Source: Dichetophora obliterata
Lineage: Eukaryota > Arthropoda > Insecta > Diptera > Sciomyzidae
Reading direction: 5' to 3'
Assembly (NCBI GenBank): GCA_963920525.1
Contig: OY986436.1
Span: forward strand, 183,403,496 to 183,467,495
DNA: 64,000 nucleotides
In this document: piece by piece, positions 11,271-23,500 of the stretch
Numbering within the stretch: the stretch's first letter is position 1
Layout of the letters: each line of letters opens with the position of its first letter
Position numbers and translations under genes: made by a program
The notes under the pieces: generated by a model
What the model was told of the DNA's origin: nothing
Seen by the model: the letters and a program-made list of their open reading frames with translations, nothing else
The model's database searches: none

Positions 11271-11460
11271 ATTTTGGCGTTTTAACGCTACACGGGTTTG
11301 CGGCTAAACGGCTGGACCGATGTTGATGAAATGTGTGTATGCTCTGGGTCTGTAGATGAATTAAGTTTGATCCGGTAGATGGCGCTGTTGTTGCTGTGGC
11401 AGTGTTCAAAGGGGTATTGAGAGTATAAATCAGAAACGAACCGAGAAATTGTCATGATTC
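11271..11460 (+). repeat. possible Helitron remnant
   Basis: Words such as CGGCTGGACCGATGTTGATG and GGTAGATGGCGCTG are reminiscent of non-autonomous insect Helitrons. No termini are visible, so this is weak. Confidence 0.3.
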
Positions 11461-12255
11461 TTTCACTACACCATTACTTTTTATGCAAACTAAATTACAA
11501 AAATACAAAATCTGTATATATAAAAATGGATGTATGTATTGTATGTGGGTATGTGGCTATATCACGTATAGACTCCAAAACAGCTGAACCAATCTTTATA
11601 ATATTTTCAGGGAAACTGAAACCACATCTTGAAAGTGTTCCTGTGAGGTTTGGTAACGATTGGACGAAAGGGCGTGGTACCTCGACCACAAACCAAGAAA
11701 AGGATATATATCAGACGGTTTCGATCGTAAAAAACTAATATTTAATAATTTTGTTCAGATGGTTACTGTCAGTAACTGTACAAAAAAGGGATTGGTCGCA
11801 ATATAAATACGCCCACTTCTTCGGAATCATGGCGATTCCGGGGTTCTTCACATTTTTGTAGTGAAACTTGCTGCGTAGGTGTTCTACGAGGCAGTCACTA
11901 TACATAAATGTTTACACGCCCACTTTTACCGCCCACAAATCAATATCTAAATATCAATAACTCACAAGCAAAACGATGTGTGTCTGTGTATGTAATGCCT
12001 ATAGACTATAAAACTACTAGACCGATTGACTTGAAATTTAGGCGGTTACCACGGCCCCTTTTCCGCCCACAAATCAGGGAAAATGCTATATTACCTTCGG
12101 CAACTATACTATAATGGGCGTTATCGCTATATACAAGGTGGCGCAAAAGTAATCCTCCTATCAGAAAATGCTATAAATTTTGCGATTGGCCCCTAATGTC
12201 AGTTCTGTTTTGACATTTGTGTAGTAAACACATTCGAAATACACGTTAATAAACA

Positions 12256-12480
12256 ATGTTACGCTACACTGCTCCAGAACGCGGAATATTGGTGACTATT
12301 TATTTGACCAATAATCGGTCGGTGACTTTGGCACAACGTGAATTTCGTCGCAGATTTCCTGGCCGTCCAACGCCTACTGGTGAAACACTGCGACGTTTAG
12401 CCGCTCGCCTCGAAGAGACTGGCACAACACGAGATGCTGCCAGGCATGGCAGACCCCGGAGTAGCCGTTCTGCAGAGAAT
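12256..12480 (+). pseudogene. mariner-like transposase, N-terminal part
   Basis: The first 75 codons encode the DNA-binding N-terminus: YTAPERGILVTIYLTNNRSV, AQREFRRRFPGR (HTH), then HGRPRSSRSAEN. The frame continues after the LINE insert at 15557 as ITAVAEDVMEAP, showing that the two halves were one gene. Confidence 0.85.
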
Positions 12481-12964
12481 TGGCCATCAGGGGTGCGTGT
12501 GAAACCTTTTAATGTTTCAAAAAACTACGTGCGCCCGCCAAAACAAACTCAGCGCACTTGAAAAAACTATCTAATAATATTAGTATTTTATCGAATAATG
12601 GCGGCATTTTGAGTCCTGTCAATAAATTTCTACAACTTTATTACCAAAATTCTGGTGGCCTCCGTAAGAAGTCCACTCAGTTTTCTTTAAATATTATGGA
12701 TTGTTCTTTTGATGTTATCGCTTTAACGGAGACTTGGTTACATCAGAGCATCTATACATCTGAATTCTTTGATGAAACGTTCGAAGTTTTTCGCCGTGAT
12801 CGGTCATTGACATTTTACTATAATGACAACCCTATTATTGATATGGGTTCATTAGTTCTTTCTAATGATGATGTCTTACAAGATCTGCTCACTCTAGACA
12901 TTAATAAAGGAACTGGTCCTGATAATATTCCCCAATATTTCTAAAAAACTGCGCAGCTGTGCTA

Positions 12965-13799
12965 CACTCTAAAAACTGATCGAAAAATCTCTACAATAAA
13001 TGTTGTAAAATTTCACGACATTTATTGGCGATTTTGTTAAAAAACCACGCTATGCAGTGAGTTTTTTCAATTTTGTCTGAAAATCAGCGTCTTTTTCCAA
13101 AATATGGATATTTACTCTAATATTCACGCTATTTGAGCGTGTTTTCGCTTAGAGAGTCTTAAAATATGTATATCTCTCTACTTTTCACGCTATTTTAGCG
13201 TGTTTTCGCTCAGAGAGCCCTAAAATGTATATATTCTTTACTTTTCACGCTATTCCAGCGTGTTTTCGCTCAGAGAATTGCTCAGAGAGTATTAAAATAT
13301 GTATATTTTCCCTAATTTTTACACTATTTCAGCGTGTTCTCGTTCAGATAATCCTAAAAACGCTCCATCAGCGGTATTTTACGCTTGCCCTTAAATAACG
13401 TGCTTTAACGTCATATGATTTCAAAGAGTTTATTCGAACAAGTGTCCAATTATATACAACTTAAACAGTAGATTGATCACAGCTGAATTACTCAAGCTAC
13501 TGAAGTAGGAAAGAGAATTGACTCTATACAGAGTTGTTGTTTTTGCCATGTTCAAAATTTACTTGAGAGACTTCACGCATTTCAAGCTTTTTTTAACAAG
13601 CGCAGACAAGATTGGAAGAAATAATTTTAGAAGAGAGTTTTTACAAGAGAGCGAAATAAATATTTTTAGGTGAGAGGATTCACGCATTTTTAACGATAAA
13701 TATTTATAATTTTGCTCTATGGGATTTAACGGCAATAAATGTAGGCAATCAGTTGCCAGCAATTATTGTAGTTAATTCTCGTGAATTTTTGTTAGAGTG
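12965..13799. mobile_element. TA-flanked MITE with hairpin array
   Basis: Ends CACTCTAAAAA (left) and CACTCTAACAAAAA (right, reverse complement), flanked by TA at 12963-12964 and 13800-13801. Removing it joins GCTGTGCTA to GCCCAGCC and restores the RT reading frame (NCAAV-LAQPLALLYNLSL), which proves the insertion. It contains four ~60-bp tandem units at 13121-13375. Confidence 0.88.
13121..13375. repeat. four ~60-bp tandem units with CACGCT/AGCGTG hairpins
   Basis: Perfect 6-bp stems CACGCT-N5-AGCGTG occur at 13125-13141, 13186-13202 and 13246-13262, and a decayed fourth at ~13320-13336. Each is followed by TTTTCGCTYAGAGA and an A/T-rich TATGTATAT stretch. Confidence 0.85.
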
Positions 13800-15556
13800 T
13801 AGCCCAGCCATTAGCCCTTTTATATAATTTATCTTTAATGACAGTGCAGCTTTTGAATATTTGGAAAGAATCCATTATAGTCCCGATCCATAAGTCTGGT
13901 TCTAGGCAAAATATAGCTAACTATCGACCGATATCAGAATTGCCCTTGATCCCTAAATTATTTGAGTCAATTGTCAAAAAACGCATTTACGCTAGAATTA
14001 AAAACTCTATCTCTGAATTCCAACACGGTTTTGTTAGCGGAAATCTACTTCTACAAACCTAACACTGTTCTCTCACTTCATTAAAACTGAAATGGAAAAA
14101 GGTAATCAAATTGACGTAATTTTTACTGATTTCGCCAAAGCCTTTGATAGGGTTCAGCTCTCCATTATGGTTAAAAAACTTTCCCTAATGGGGTTTCATT
14201 CCTCTTTGTTATCCGGGCTGAGGAATTACCTATCTGATAGATATTAAGTTGCCTGTATTGGTAACTGCTACTCAAAATCTATTACCAACCATTCTGGTGT
14301 GCCCCAAGGAAGCCACCTTGGACCTTTATTGTGTCTTGTTCATCAAGGATCTCGCAAATTTTTTACAGCATACTAACTGTTTGATGTATGCTGATGATGT
14401 TAAACTGTTTAATTCGGTTTCTTCACCTTCCGACCATCGGCTTCTTCAAATTGATTGCCAAATGCAACATTATGTCTTTTTATATATTTTTTTTTTAAAG
14501 ATCAAAGAACCAAGGCATGCGCCTTATACAAACAAGGTTTGGTTTTTGACCTGAAAGGAAAGGGATAGATTAGAGGAATTGATTGGAACCATACGTGAAT
14601 TATTAATTCACGACCGTGAAAGACAATTTGAATTGCTTTTAACCGAGGCTAGTGTTATGCCTTCACCTCGGCAAGCATTTCCAGCGCTTAGTTGTTCCTG
14701 TCCTCTAATTTCACATATTCCACAATTTATTTGTGAATTTTATAAGAAAAAAGAACCAATTTTTTTTAATTACTCAATCGCAAATAGTGGTCTTTCACGT
14801 GTCGAGTCTACATCTGATCTGGAAATTCTATTTGATAGAAAAATTTATTTTTCCAACCAATACGATTGCATAATTACTAAGGCTAATGCAATGATGGGTT
14901 TTTTGAGGCGTAATTCGAAGGAATTTTAGGATCCATATACCCTTAGAACGTTGTTTTTATCTTTAGTAAGGTCTATCTTGGAATATGGATGTGTGATCTG
15001 GGATCCATATTACGAGGTAGATTCTTTGCGTTTGGAAAAAAAAAAAACGTTTCACTCGTTACATAATGTTTAAATTAAATTGGAATTTTATGCCAACGTA
15101 CGTATCTAGGTGTGCTCTTCTGGGTCTTAATACCTTAGCCTCCAGACGTAAATTTTTTCTTGTTATTTTTGTTCGCGATATAATTATGTCACATATAGAC
15201 TGCGCGCCACTCCTCGCTCTTTTAAGAATATATGCGCCTGAGAGATATTTTAGGCAAAGAGATTTTTTTTACATTCCGTATCATAGGACAAACTATGGCC
15301 GTAATGATCCTATTAATAATATGTGCTTAGCGTTCAATTCCAAAAGTGCTGAAATAGATCTCACTCTGAATAGACAAACTTTTAAACAAAATTTATTAAG
15401 AATTGTTTAAAATGAATTTATAAAAGTGTAATACTCTTTAATATAATTATGTTTACATTTTATTAGTTTTATATCATATTTTTTTTATAATTTATATGTT
15501 ATTACTCAAACTGTTAAACGATGTTGATAGTTAAAATAGAAATAAATAAATAAATA

Positions 15557-16416
15557 TTACTGCTGTAGCCGAGGATGTCATGGAAGCGCCGTTGACATCG
15601 ACCAGACGACGTGCCATGCAAATGGGTATCGGTCGACGGTCTTTACAGCGAATTTTGGTACTAGATTTGAAGATGTTTCCGTACAAAGTCCAGACGGTGC
15701 ATCAGCTGTTAGCTGCTGACCGCCAATCGCGTCTAACATACGCTTAAGCCATCCTTAATCACCACCAAGAGGAAGATGATTTTTCATCAAAAATAATCAT
15801 GAGTGATGAGGCCCATTTCCATCTTAGCGGGTACGTAAATAAGCAAAATTTACGCTTCTAGGGCACCGAAAATCTGCGTGTAACCCACGCAGAGCCATTA
15901 CACCCGCTCAAAGTCACTGTTTGGTGTGCTGTTTTCGCTGGAGGAGTCATCGGACCTTTTTTCTTCGAAGACGTCGCGGGCCAAACGGTTACTGTGAATG
16001 GTGAGCGCTACAGAGCAATGATCAACGAGTTCTTTTTGCCGCAACTTGATGAATTGGGATTGGAAAACATGTGGGTTCAACAGGACAGTGCAACGGCACA
16101 CACTGCACGTGCCACAACCGATATGCTGAAGGATGCATTTCCTGGGCGCCTAATCTCCCGTTTTAGCGAGTTGCACTGGCCAGCAAGATCGCCTGATTTG
16201 ATCGCTCCAGACTTCTTTTTGTGGGGCTTTTTGAAGTCGCGGGTTTATGTCAACAAGCCTCAGACTCTTGCAGCTCTTAAAGACAATATCCGTCAAGAAT
16301 GTGAGGACCTATCGCCGGAAGTTTTGGCCGAAGTGATGAAAAATGCCATAAAAAGGGCTCAAATGGCAATCAACTGTGGCGGCGGCCATTTACATGACAT
16401 CATATTCTCGACTTGA
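15557..16416 (+). pseudogene. mariner-like transposase, C-terminal part
   Basis: Continuation of 12256-12480. Blocks: TRRRAMQMGIGRRSLQRIL (second HTH), a stop at ~15745, IIMSDEAHFHLSGYVNKQN (first catalytic Asp, ~15799), a stop at 15859, PLKVTVWCAVFAGGVIGPFF, MWVQQDSATAHTA (second Asp, ~16084), WPARSPDLIAPDFFLWG (third Asp, ~16193), and an end at GGGHLHDIIFST. 36 residues separate the last two Asp. Two in-frame stops plus the LINE insert inactivate it, but the catalytic triad is preserved. Confidence 0.88.
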
Positions 16417-16755
16417 TGTAAAAAAAATTAAAAGACCAAATAAAAATAATCCACAAGAAGAATCAAAGTTTATTATTTTTTTTTTAAATTACAGCCAAAA
16501 AAACATCGCAAGGTTACTTTTGCGCCACCTAGGGAAATAATATTGCCGCACCCATTTTTACCTCTAACAAAACAATAAAAATGCTATATTTCGCAAGGCC
16601 TTGATCATATAAGACTTAAATTTGGTAATTTAGTTCATATGGTACTTTACGGCAGCTATACTAAAAATGGTGATTATATTTGGCATTTCTTGACATTTTC
16701 GTAAATGGCAGTAAGGCGGTCTGTGGCAGAACAACGTCTGCCGGGGAATTCTAGT

Positions 16756-17815
16756 ATTATATAAAAATAAACAAAAAAAAAATCTTAAAGTCTCATGATA
16801 GAAACTTTAAATCAACCAACCCTACATTTATGCATACCATAAACATTAAGAAAATCATTTTTAGTTTTGAATATTTTTTCAACAACAAATATTTTTACCA
16901 AAGATTTTTGCGAAATAAAGAAATTCGTTAAGGATTTTTTTTTTGGACATTTATAAAAATTAGAAGATAAACGAAAATTGAAAAGATTGAAACACGATTA
17001 GACGGACATTTAATTAAAATTTCAAACAAAAAATATAAATGCAATCCTGTTGACATGAAAGAGTTATTCACTTTCAATGCCAGCACTTTTGTTTTTGATT
17101 GATTTTTTTTCTTTTTCACCATAAAATTAAATTAATACTACAAACTTTTTGTGTGTTTCAGGTGCGAAATTTTTTGTGGTGTCGATTTCTTGGAAATTTT
17201 AAGCAACTTGCATGTTCCTATAGAAAACTTTTTGTAATAAAATACATCTAAGCCAAGAATGTTACTTACCAGAAAGTTATACAATCACCTATTTATACAT
17301 TTGCTATTTATATATAAAAATAAATTTAACTATGGTTTGTAACATTCTAAACTACATTGTTTTTGCTTGCTGTAGTTATTGCTAATGCTTCGTGAATGTA
17401 ACGAAATACAAGCACCCAAGAAGATACTAACGCGAAAATTGATCACTCACTTTTGTTACTATTTGTTTTTTTTTTTTTAGTTTGCAGCAGAAACGAAAAA
17501 TATTTATTGAAAATTAAAGCAAAAAGTACTCGTCTTTGCAAGGACTTCTATTTGATAAACTCTATTAAAAAACATTGTCTCTACTTTGGCTTTACACTTT
17601 CTAAAAATCGTTATTAGCTTATCCCTTGTTCCTTAAATTTCTTTTAAAAACTGCTATTATGATTAATAGAGTGGCCCCCAAATGTACTGGAGAATATTAA
17701 AATGGGAAAATTAAATGGGCTATTTTCTTAAAATGTGCGGTTGTGCCCCAAATCAAACGGATGGAAATTTCAGAGCGATCGGAATTAGCTTTACTGTGCC
17801 TAGTTGAGCTTTATT
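16756..17815. other. no gene seen
   Basis: AT-rich DNA after the Helitron end. A-runs and T-runs only, with no convincing coding or repeat signature. Confidence 0.45.
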
Positions 17816-18025
17816 TTAACTAGTTTCATTTTTTTCTTGATATTTTACAAAAAATTTTAAAAATCCTAATATGAAACTAGAAGTTTTGAGCGGCCACCTT
17901 TCAGCATTGGAGACTGCGTTCGTTGCCTTCCTTTCAATAATTTTCTTTTTGTTTTTTATAATGTCCAACAGCAAATCTATTTTCGTCTGTGAATAGTTCC
18001 CGTTACATTTTCTTTTCGAGTCCAT
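17816..18025 (-). pseudogene. Myb/SANT-like (zeste-type) DNA-binding domain fragment
   Basis: The frame contains NYSQTKIDLLLDIIKNKKK followed by IIERKATNAVSNAERWPLK. This matches the pattern of insect Myb/SANT-like domains (F-T-x-E-E-x-x-L-L-L-x-L-V, I-I-E-N-K-K-T-D-A-V-S), found in zeste-like regulators and in many transposon proteins. Only the first two helices are present, and the tail (FILGFLKFFVKYQ) is unrelated. Probably a relic exon of a transposon protein. No partner gene lies nearby. Confidence 0.55.
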
Positions 18026-18600
18026 TGCTTCACACTGAAATAAAATGATACAAAAAATAGCCGTCTCAAAACAAAGTTATAAAATAAATATTTTTAAACC
18101 AATTTTATCTCAAATGTAGATTTCTAAACTTCAGGCGCTACTAATTTGAAAATAATTTTCGTCAAATATGCAAAGACTACTACAAATTATTGAAATAAAA
18201 AGCGAGTGTTGCCAATTATTTGCTATAAACTTTTCAACGTGCACTACATGTGCAACCAAAATGTTTTTAACTGGCCAGTTAAGCCAACTATTGGTTACTT
18301 TACCAAGACTATTATGCAACTGGCTGTAATAAATAAACTTTATTTTAATAAACTTTTTCTAAAAAATTACTTTTTGTAATTCAATATTTTAAAAACTCAC
18401 TGAGAACTTAACAGACGCGTATTCATTCCACAGTGAAGATGTGCATTGAACATTTTTTTTTTTCATTTTGATATCTACTCTTATGGAGTATATTCTCCCC
18501 TACATCTTCATATCAAAAAGTTGTTCTTTAAAATGTGCTGTAAATGTTGATAAAGTATTCCGAAAAAATCATTTCACAATAATATTGCTGGATTGCAAAG
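18026..18600. other. no gene seen
   Basis: AT-rich spacer before the first short-unit repeat array. Nothing recognised. Confidence 0.4.
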
Positions 18601-18639
18601 CTATAGCAGTTGAATTCTATTGCTATAGAATTTTCCGGT

Positions 18640-18800
18640 TGAATGAAACTCTTTTAAAACTATATGGCACTATTTTCAAATTAAGCGAACCTTTTTTCTA
18701 GCTAAATTAAACCTTTTTCGGGTTCAATAAAACTATTTTCAAATGGAATGAAACTATTTTCAAATTAAGCGAAACATTGTTCCAATTGAATAAAAAAAGA
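18640..18800 (-). repeat. short-unit array (GTTTCRTTTAATTTGAAAA, minus strand)
   Basis: About six imperfect 22-25 bp units, for example AAACTATTTTCAAATTAAGC near 18741-18780. Read on the minus strand they are the same unit as the array at 24850-25060, so the two arrays form an inverted pair ~6.1 kb apart. Confidence 0.65.
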
Positions 18801-19890
18801 TTCAAAATAAATTAAATTATTTTGACAGTTGTGGTCACTAAGAAAGAGAGCACATTCAGCCCTTTAAAAGACAAGAGAGATTCATGGTATAGTTGAAAAT
18901 AGCGGATGTTATTTAAAATTTTCACCGCCTTATTATCCAGTGCTGCTCAATCCTTTTGAAAAGTTAAAAAAATAAATCTCACGTCTCGCTAACTCACTAA
19001 CTGACGTAAATGCAGATCATAATATAATAGTTTATGTTATTATGGAAAGTGTCCAACAGCTTAACCAGAATGATTGCTCAAATAACGTAATGGATATGAT
19101 TATGTACATTCCAAATGCGGCAGATCACCAACCACTTGATTAGTTAATAAAAAAAATATAGTTTGTAACGACGAAATTCGTGAGTGCTTAAATTTCGCCA
19201 TACAACATAGATTTTCGTATCTTTTATTATTGAATGTAATTTAATTCTTATTTTTCATTGTTAAATTATACTTTGTTAAACACTATTTTAAGTTTTACAC
19301 ACAATCTACACACATAGTCTCATGCACCATATCAGGTCCCAGTCGGATTATGAATCCTCAAAGACGAAGTCTTCGAAACCTTCTCGATGACCAAGTACGC
19401 ATACTCAGAGTGAACGCTGACACTCTACAAGACAAGTCATTATACTGTCTGCAAGACTAGTATGCATATTTTCAGCAAGCATCTCAGATGTGCTCTCATC
19501 AATAAATTGATTTTGTAATGCTCAGAAGTGGATGCGGACGCTCTACAAGTCTCGTATGCATAATTTCATCATATGTCCATTGTTCAAATTGTGTTTGTAA
19601 TTTTTTATCATCGAGACGATTGACAGTCAGCTATGATTTAAATTGCGAGTATGAAGTGCATGCGTATTTGATTACTATTTGAATTTTCGGTATAGTTTAT
19701 ATATTGTATAACTTATAATTTATATTTATTTACATATATTTATTATTTATATTGTATTGTATTATATAATTTATATATTATACCCTCTCTCTTTATGTAA
19801 ATGAAGCAACACAAGCAGTGGAAGCGAGACAGCAACACGCATAGCAACACAAAATATTCAGAGCAAAACCGGTTTTAACATCATCACGCC
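18801..19890. other. no gene seen
   Basis: AT-rich spacer with TA-rich stretches (19680-19790). No recognised element. Confidence 0.4.
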
Positions 19891-19894
19891 ACAT

Positions 19895-22235
19895 GCAACT
19901 ACTTACCTACTTACTTAGTTGGCGCTACAACCGTATGTCGGTCTTGGCCTCATCTAAGAATTTACGCCAGCCATTTCTGTCTCTCGCTTGCTGGCGCCAG
20001 TTGGAAATTCCAAGCTTCATCAGGTTTTCCTCTACTTGGTATTTCCAACGAAGATACGGTCGTCCTCTTTTGCGTTGACCGCCGCTGGGTACCGGGTCGA
20101 ATGTTTTCTTCACTGGAGCATCGTCTTTCATGCGCTGAATATGCCAGCGAAGCCGCTCGATTTTAATGCGCTTGACTATGTCGATGTCAGCGTACCGCTC
20201 ATACAGCGTTATTTTTGTTCGTCGAGAGAGGGCTTTGCTTCTCAATTGCCTACTGAGCCCAATGTAACACCTGTTGGCAAGAGTAATTCTTCATTTGATC
20301 GCAATGCTGATGTCGTTGGTTGAGTTTATGTTGGATCCCAGATAGACGAAGTCCTTTACAACGTCAAAGGAGGTATTGCCAACTGTAACATGGGTTCCAA
20401 GACGCTGGGACTGTTTGTTTGTTGACACAAAGTATTTCGTTTTATCTGCATTCACTGCCAGACCCATTCGATTTGACTCTCTTTCTAATCTAGAGAATGC
20501 TGCACTAACTTCGCTCGTATTATGGCCAATTATGTCCATGTCATCAGCATACGCAAGCAGCAAAACACTCTTGTAGAATATTGTGCCACTACGTCTCAGA
20601 TCAACAGCTCGGATGATCTTCTCCATCATTATGTTAAAAAGTCGCACGATAAGGACTCACCTTGTCTGACACCTCATTTGGTCACAAATGGTGGGAATAG
20701 GTCCTTCGCGGTTGTAACTGCGCTGCTGGTGTTGCTCAGTGTCATCCTGCAAAGTCGTGTTAGTTTTGCAGAAATACCAAATTCAGACATGGTGGAGTAC
20801 AGGTGCTTCCTTATTGGGCTGTCGAAGGCGGCTTTGTAGACGACAAAAAGATGGTGGGTATCAACTTGTTTTTTTGGTTTTTCTCCAAGATTTGTCGCAA
20901 CGTGAAAATCTGGTCGATGGTGGACTTTCCAGGTCTGAAGCCACACTCATAAAGTCCAATCAGTTGGTTTGCAATGGGCTTCAATTTTCCACATGAAACG
21001 CTCGACAGGACCTTATATGCGATATTAAGAAGGCTTTTCCTACGCTAATTGGCACAAATAGAGGGATCGCCTTTCTTGTGGATTAGACAGAGCACACTGA
21101 TATTCTAATCGTTCGGAATGCATTCTTCCTGCCATACTCTGCATAGAAGCTCGTGAATGCATTTAAATAGAGCTTCGCCTCTGTTCTTAAAAAGCTCACT
21201 GTGTAAGCCATCAGCTCCCGCGGCTATGTTATTCTTAAGCCGAGCTATAGCTGTCAGAACTTCATCATAGTCGGACAGCGGAGCCTGGAATGGGGTTATA
21301 TTGGTGATATTCCGGAATGGGGTTTCCAGAATATCACCTATATTGGCAGGATGTTTGTCAATGTTGCCATTTAGAACCTTAAAGAAGTATTCCTTCCATA
21401 ACGTAAATGTACTCTGGACATCTGTCACTAGATTCCAGTTTTCATCCTTGCAGGAAGCGGCCTCGGTTTTAAAACCATAGGCAAGGCGTCTTATATCAAG
21501 GGCAAGGGGCCTCATTCCTGTCACCATACATACCAATCCTCTCTTGCTAGCGCTTTTCTGCCTCTCTTTTTTCCGCCTGATAATACGTCTCTCTTCCCTC
21601 CTTTTCATTTTGTATCACTCCTTAGCAGCGCGCGTTAAAACCGACTGCAGGGTGGCTTTGTTGCCGGCGTCTTTCTCTGCAGTGGCGTCGCGACACTCCT
21701 GGTCGTACCAATGGTTTCGGCGAGGGCGGTGGTAGCCAACCACCTCTTCAGCAGCCGCACGCATGAAGTTGGAAATGTGTGTTCACTGCGTGCATATATC
21801 ATAGATTGGAGGATTGCTTTGAATCTGTTTCGATTGCAGTTTGTCGACGTCTAGCTTTCTCTGTGTAGGGTTGCGTGTATTCTTAGCTGCGCACAGAATT
21901 TGATTTCTGGTTTTTTTGATCAGGGGACATACAGGTGAATTTATGAATATAAATGCTTGAATCAAGTGCTACTTACGACCATGTCGTGGAGGCTAAGCTT
22001 TTCGACTGTTGGACCAAATATATTTTTCTTGCTCACCTTAGTGTTGAAGTCACCAAGCACGATTTTTACGTTGTTTTCAGAAGCGCTCGGAAGCATTTTC
22101 AAGGCACTCGTAGTAAAATTTCCTGGGTCTCATCGTCCTTGTCTTCTGTCGGAGCGTGTGCACAAATTAGGCTTATATTAAAGAATTTAAAGGTGTGAAT
22201 AGTAGGACGTGGAGCCGTAGTCTCTTGCCAATTAC
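19895..22235 (-). pseudogene. APE-type non-LTR retrotransposon, decayed, nearly full RT
   Basis: Reading leftward: endonuclease fragment FFNISLICAHAPTEDKDDETQ (~22170), LCAAKNTRNPTQRKLDVDKL (~21880), WYDQECRDATAEK (~21700), KRREERRIIRRKKE and AYGFKTEAASCKDENWNLV (~21470), AAGADGLHSELFK (RT start, ~21210), GTIFYKSVLLLAYADDMDIIG (catalytic YADD, ~20550), VVKDFVYLGSNIN (~20350) and a C-terminal block RLRWHIQRMKDDAPVKK...GGQRKRGRPYLRW ending EAKTDIRL. The 3' tail carries TAAG-type repeats (complement of CTACTTACTTAG). Broken by frameshifts. LINE clade not assigned. A second fragment of the same family is at 52731-53430. Confidence 0.85.
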
Positions 22236-22239
22236 AAAT

Positions 22240-23500
22240 CCGCATCCATACTAGTGATCGATGATCCAATAACACGCATAGTAAACTCTAAGATGTTTGT
22301 AGTAGTGGATGTCAGTTATGATTTTCTCAAATAACTTAGGGGTTGCACTTAATTTTGCAATACCTCGATAGTTAGACACATCTATCTTGGAGCCAGATTC
22401 GTGAAGGGGTATAATATAAGAATCCTTCCATATAATAGGAAAATAACCACTATGCAAGGAAATATTAAAAATGTTTGCTAGAGGAGTACACAGGTTTGTA
22501 GCACATTGCTTTAAAATACAGCTCGGAATTTCATCAGGCCGGTCGTAAAAGAGCATTTCACTTGTCGAAGATAGCACATAACAGTGTTTGGGTCTATTAC
22601 AGGAGTTTCAAAAGAATTAACTGGCAGGAGAAAAGGATACACCGAGCTAGTATTAAATGGTATGTTGGAGTAAGTTGATTTAAAGAAGTTAATTTAAAGA
22701 AGAACATGTTAGAAATTACATTGTTACAAGATGATTCTTCCTGACTGTCCTGATGTTTTCCTGAATTTCATAAGGGGTGGAAAGCTGGAGGCTTTACGTT
22801 TTGAGTTAACAAAACTATAGAAAAGTTTTGAATTATCTTTAAATTGAGATTTTATGTTAATTAAAAAAGCAGAATAGCATTGTTTATTTAATAGTTCATA
22901 TCTATAACGACAAGAAGAGTAGGAAGCAAAGTCTAAACTAGAACCAGATATTTTATATTTTTTATATAAACAATTTTTTAAATTTTTTAGTGCCTTTAGA
23001 TCATTTGTTAGCCAGGGTGGATTTAAAGGATTGGAGCAACACCTTTTTTTTTATAAGAAACACCTTTGCAGAGTATCAATAAGAAACTGTACCGGATATT
23101 CGACGTCAAAATATGATTATGATGTCTCGCTAGTTAAAATTGGAGACTAATCAATCTGTGAAAGTAAGGAATTAAGTTTTACATAGTCCGTTTTTTTTAA
23201 ATTATAAACTTTTTTACTTCACGCATCAGCAGTTACTTCATCTTATTTTTCGTGGGAGAGTAAAACTGTTATTTCAAGAGTTGGATGATGTACATCTTCT
23301 GGAAGAGATACGGGATTCGAACAACGGATATTAACAGTAGTGCATCTATCTACAAATACAAGGTCTAGGGTTCTGTGGTTTATATTTAAAATATCATTGA
23401 CTTGTTGAAGACACAGGTCAGATAGCTTATCTAAGAAATCATTTATCCAATCACTATTGGAAACAGGTGTAAGAAATGAAGAATCGTCTCAATACTTCCT
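22240..23500 (-). pseudogene. jockey-like LINE, endonuclease and start of RT
   Basis: Endonuclease block SDWINDFLDKLSDLCLQQVN and NHRTLDLVFVD (~23450-23350), then RT motifs RPDEIPSCILKQCATN (~22540), IIWKDSYIIPLHESGS (~22430) and NYRGIAKLSATPKLFEKII (~22370). The sequence then gives way at ~22240 to the LINE at 19895-22235 in the same orientation. Multiple stops. The relation of the two LINEs at the junction is unclear: either a deletion or an insertion. Confidence 0.8.

Larger units (their letters stand above)
12558..15410 (+). pseudogene. jockey-like endonuclease/RT remnants
   Basis: Recognisable blocks: LYYQNSGGLRKK and FDVIALTETWL (AP endonuclease N-terminus, 12639-12740), an internal deletion, then KGTGPDNIP (RT start, ~12907), the MITE, then IWKESIIVPIHKSGSRQN and YRPISELPLIPKLFE (~13858-13970), FAKAFDR (14132), MYADDVKLFNS (catalytic YADD, 14385), SILEYGCVIWDP (~14973) and a C-terminal block ending LNRQTFKQNLLRIV (15410). 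Several frameshifts and stops. Bases 14480-14770 do not fit the RT and may be another insertion. Confidence 0.85.
12481..15556 (+). mobile_element. jockey-like non-LTR retrotransposon inserted in the mariner
   Basis: It begins after the mariner codon for AEN at 12480 and ends in a TAAA-type tail (AAATAAATAAATA at ~15545) right before the mariner resumes. Content in order: AP endonuclease N-terminus, RT fragments, and the RT C-terminal region. It is itself interrupted by a MITE at 12965-13799. No clear target duplication. Confidence 0.85.
12136..16530 (+). mobile_element. mariner-like transposon split by a LINE
   Basis: Termini AGGTGGCGCAAAAGTAA at 12136 and its exact reverse complement ending at 16530. 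The left flank reads TACA and the right flank continues AGGG, so the expected TA duplication has decayed or is offset. The transposase gene inside is cut at codon AEN|I by a jockey-like insertion (12481-15556). Without the insert the mariner is about 1.3 kb, the usual size. Confidence 0.85.
11511..16754 (+). mobile_element. non-autonomous Helitron, interrupted by nested insertions
   Basis: The 5' end TCTGTATATATAAAAATGG follows an A. The 3' end reads CTAG followed by T at 16755, with a 6-bp stem hairpin GGCAGA-acaacg-TCTGCC eight bases before it. These fit the known Helitron rules: 5' TC, 3' hairpin plus CTRR, insertion between A and T. About 0.62 kb of Helitron sequence (to ~12133) lies left of the mariner insertion and ~0.22 kb (from ~16533) lies right. 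No Rep/helicase coding is seen, so it is non-autonomous. Confidence 0.68.
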
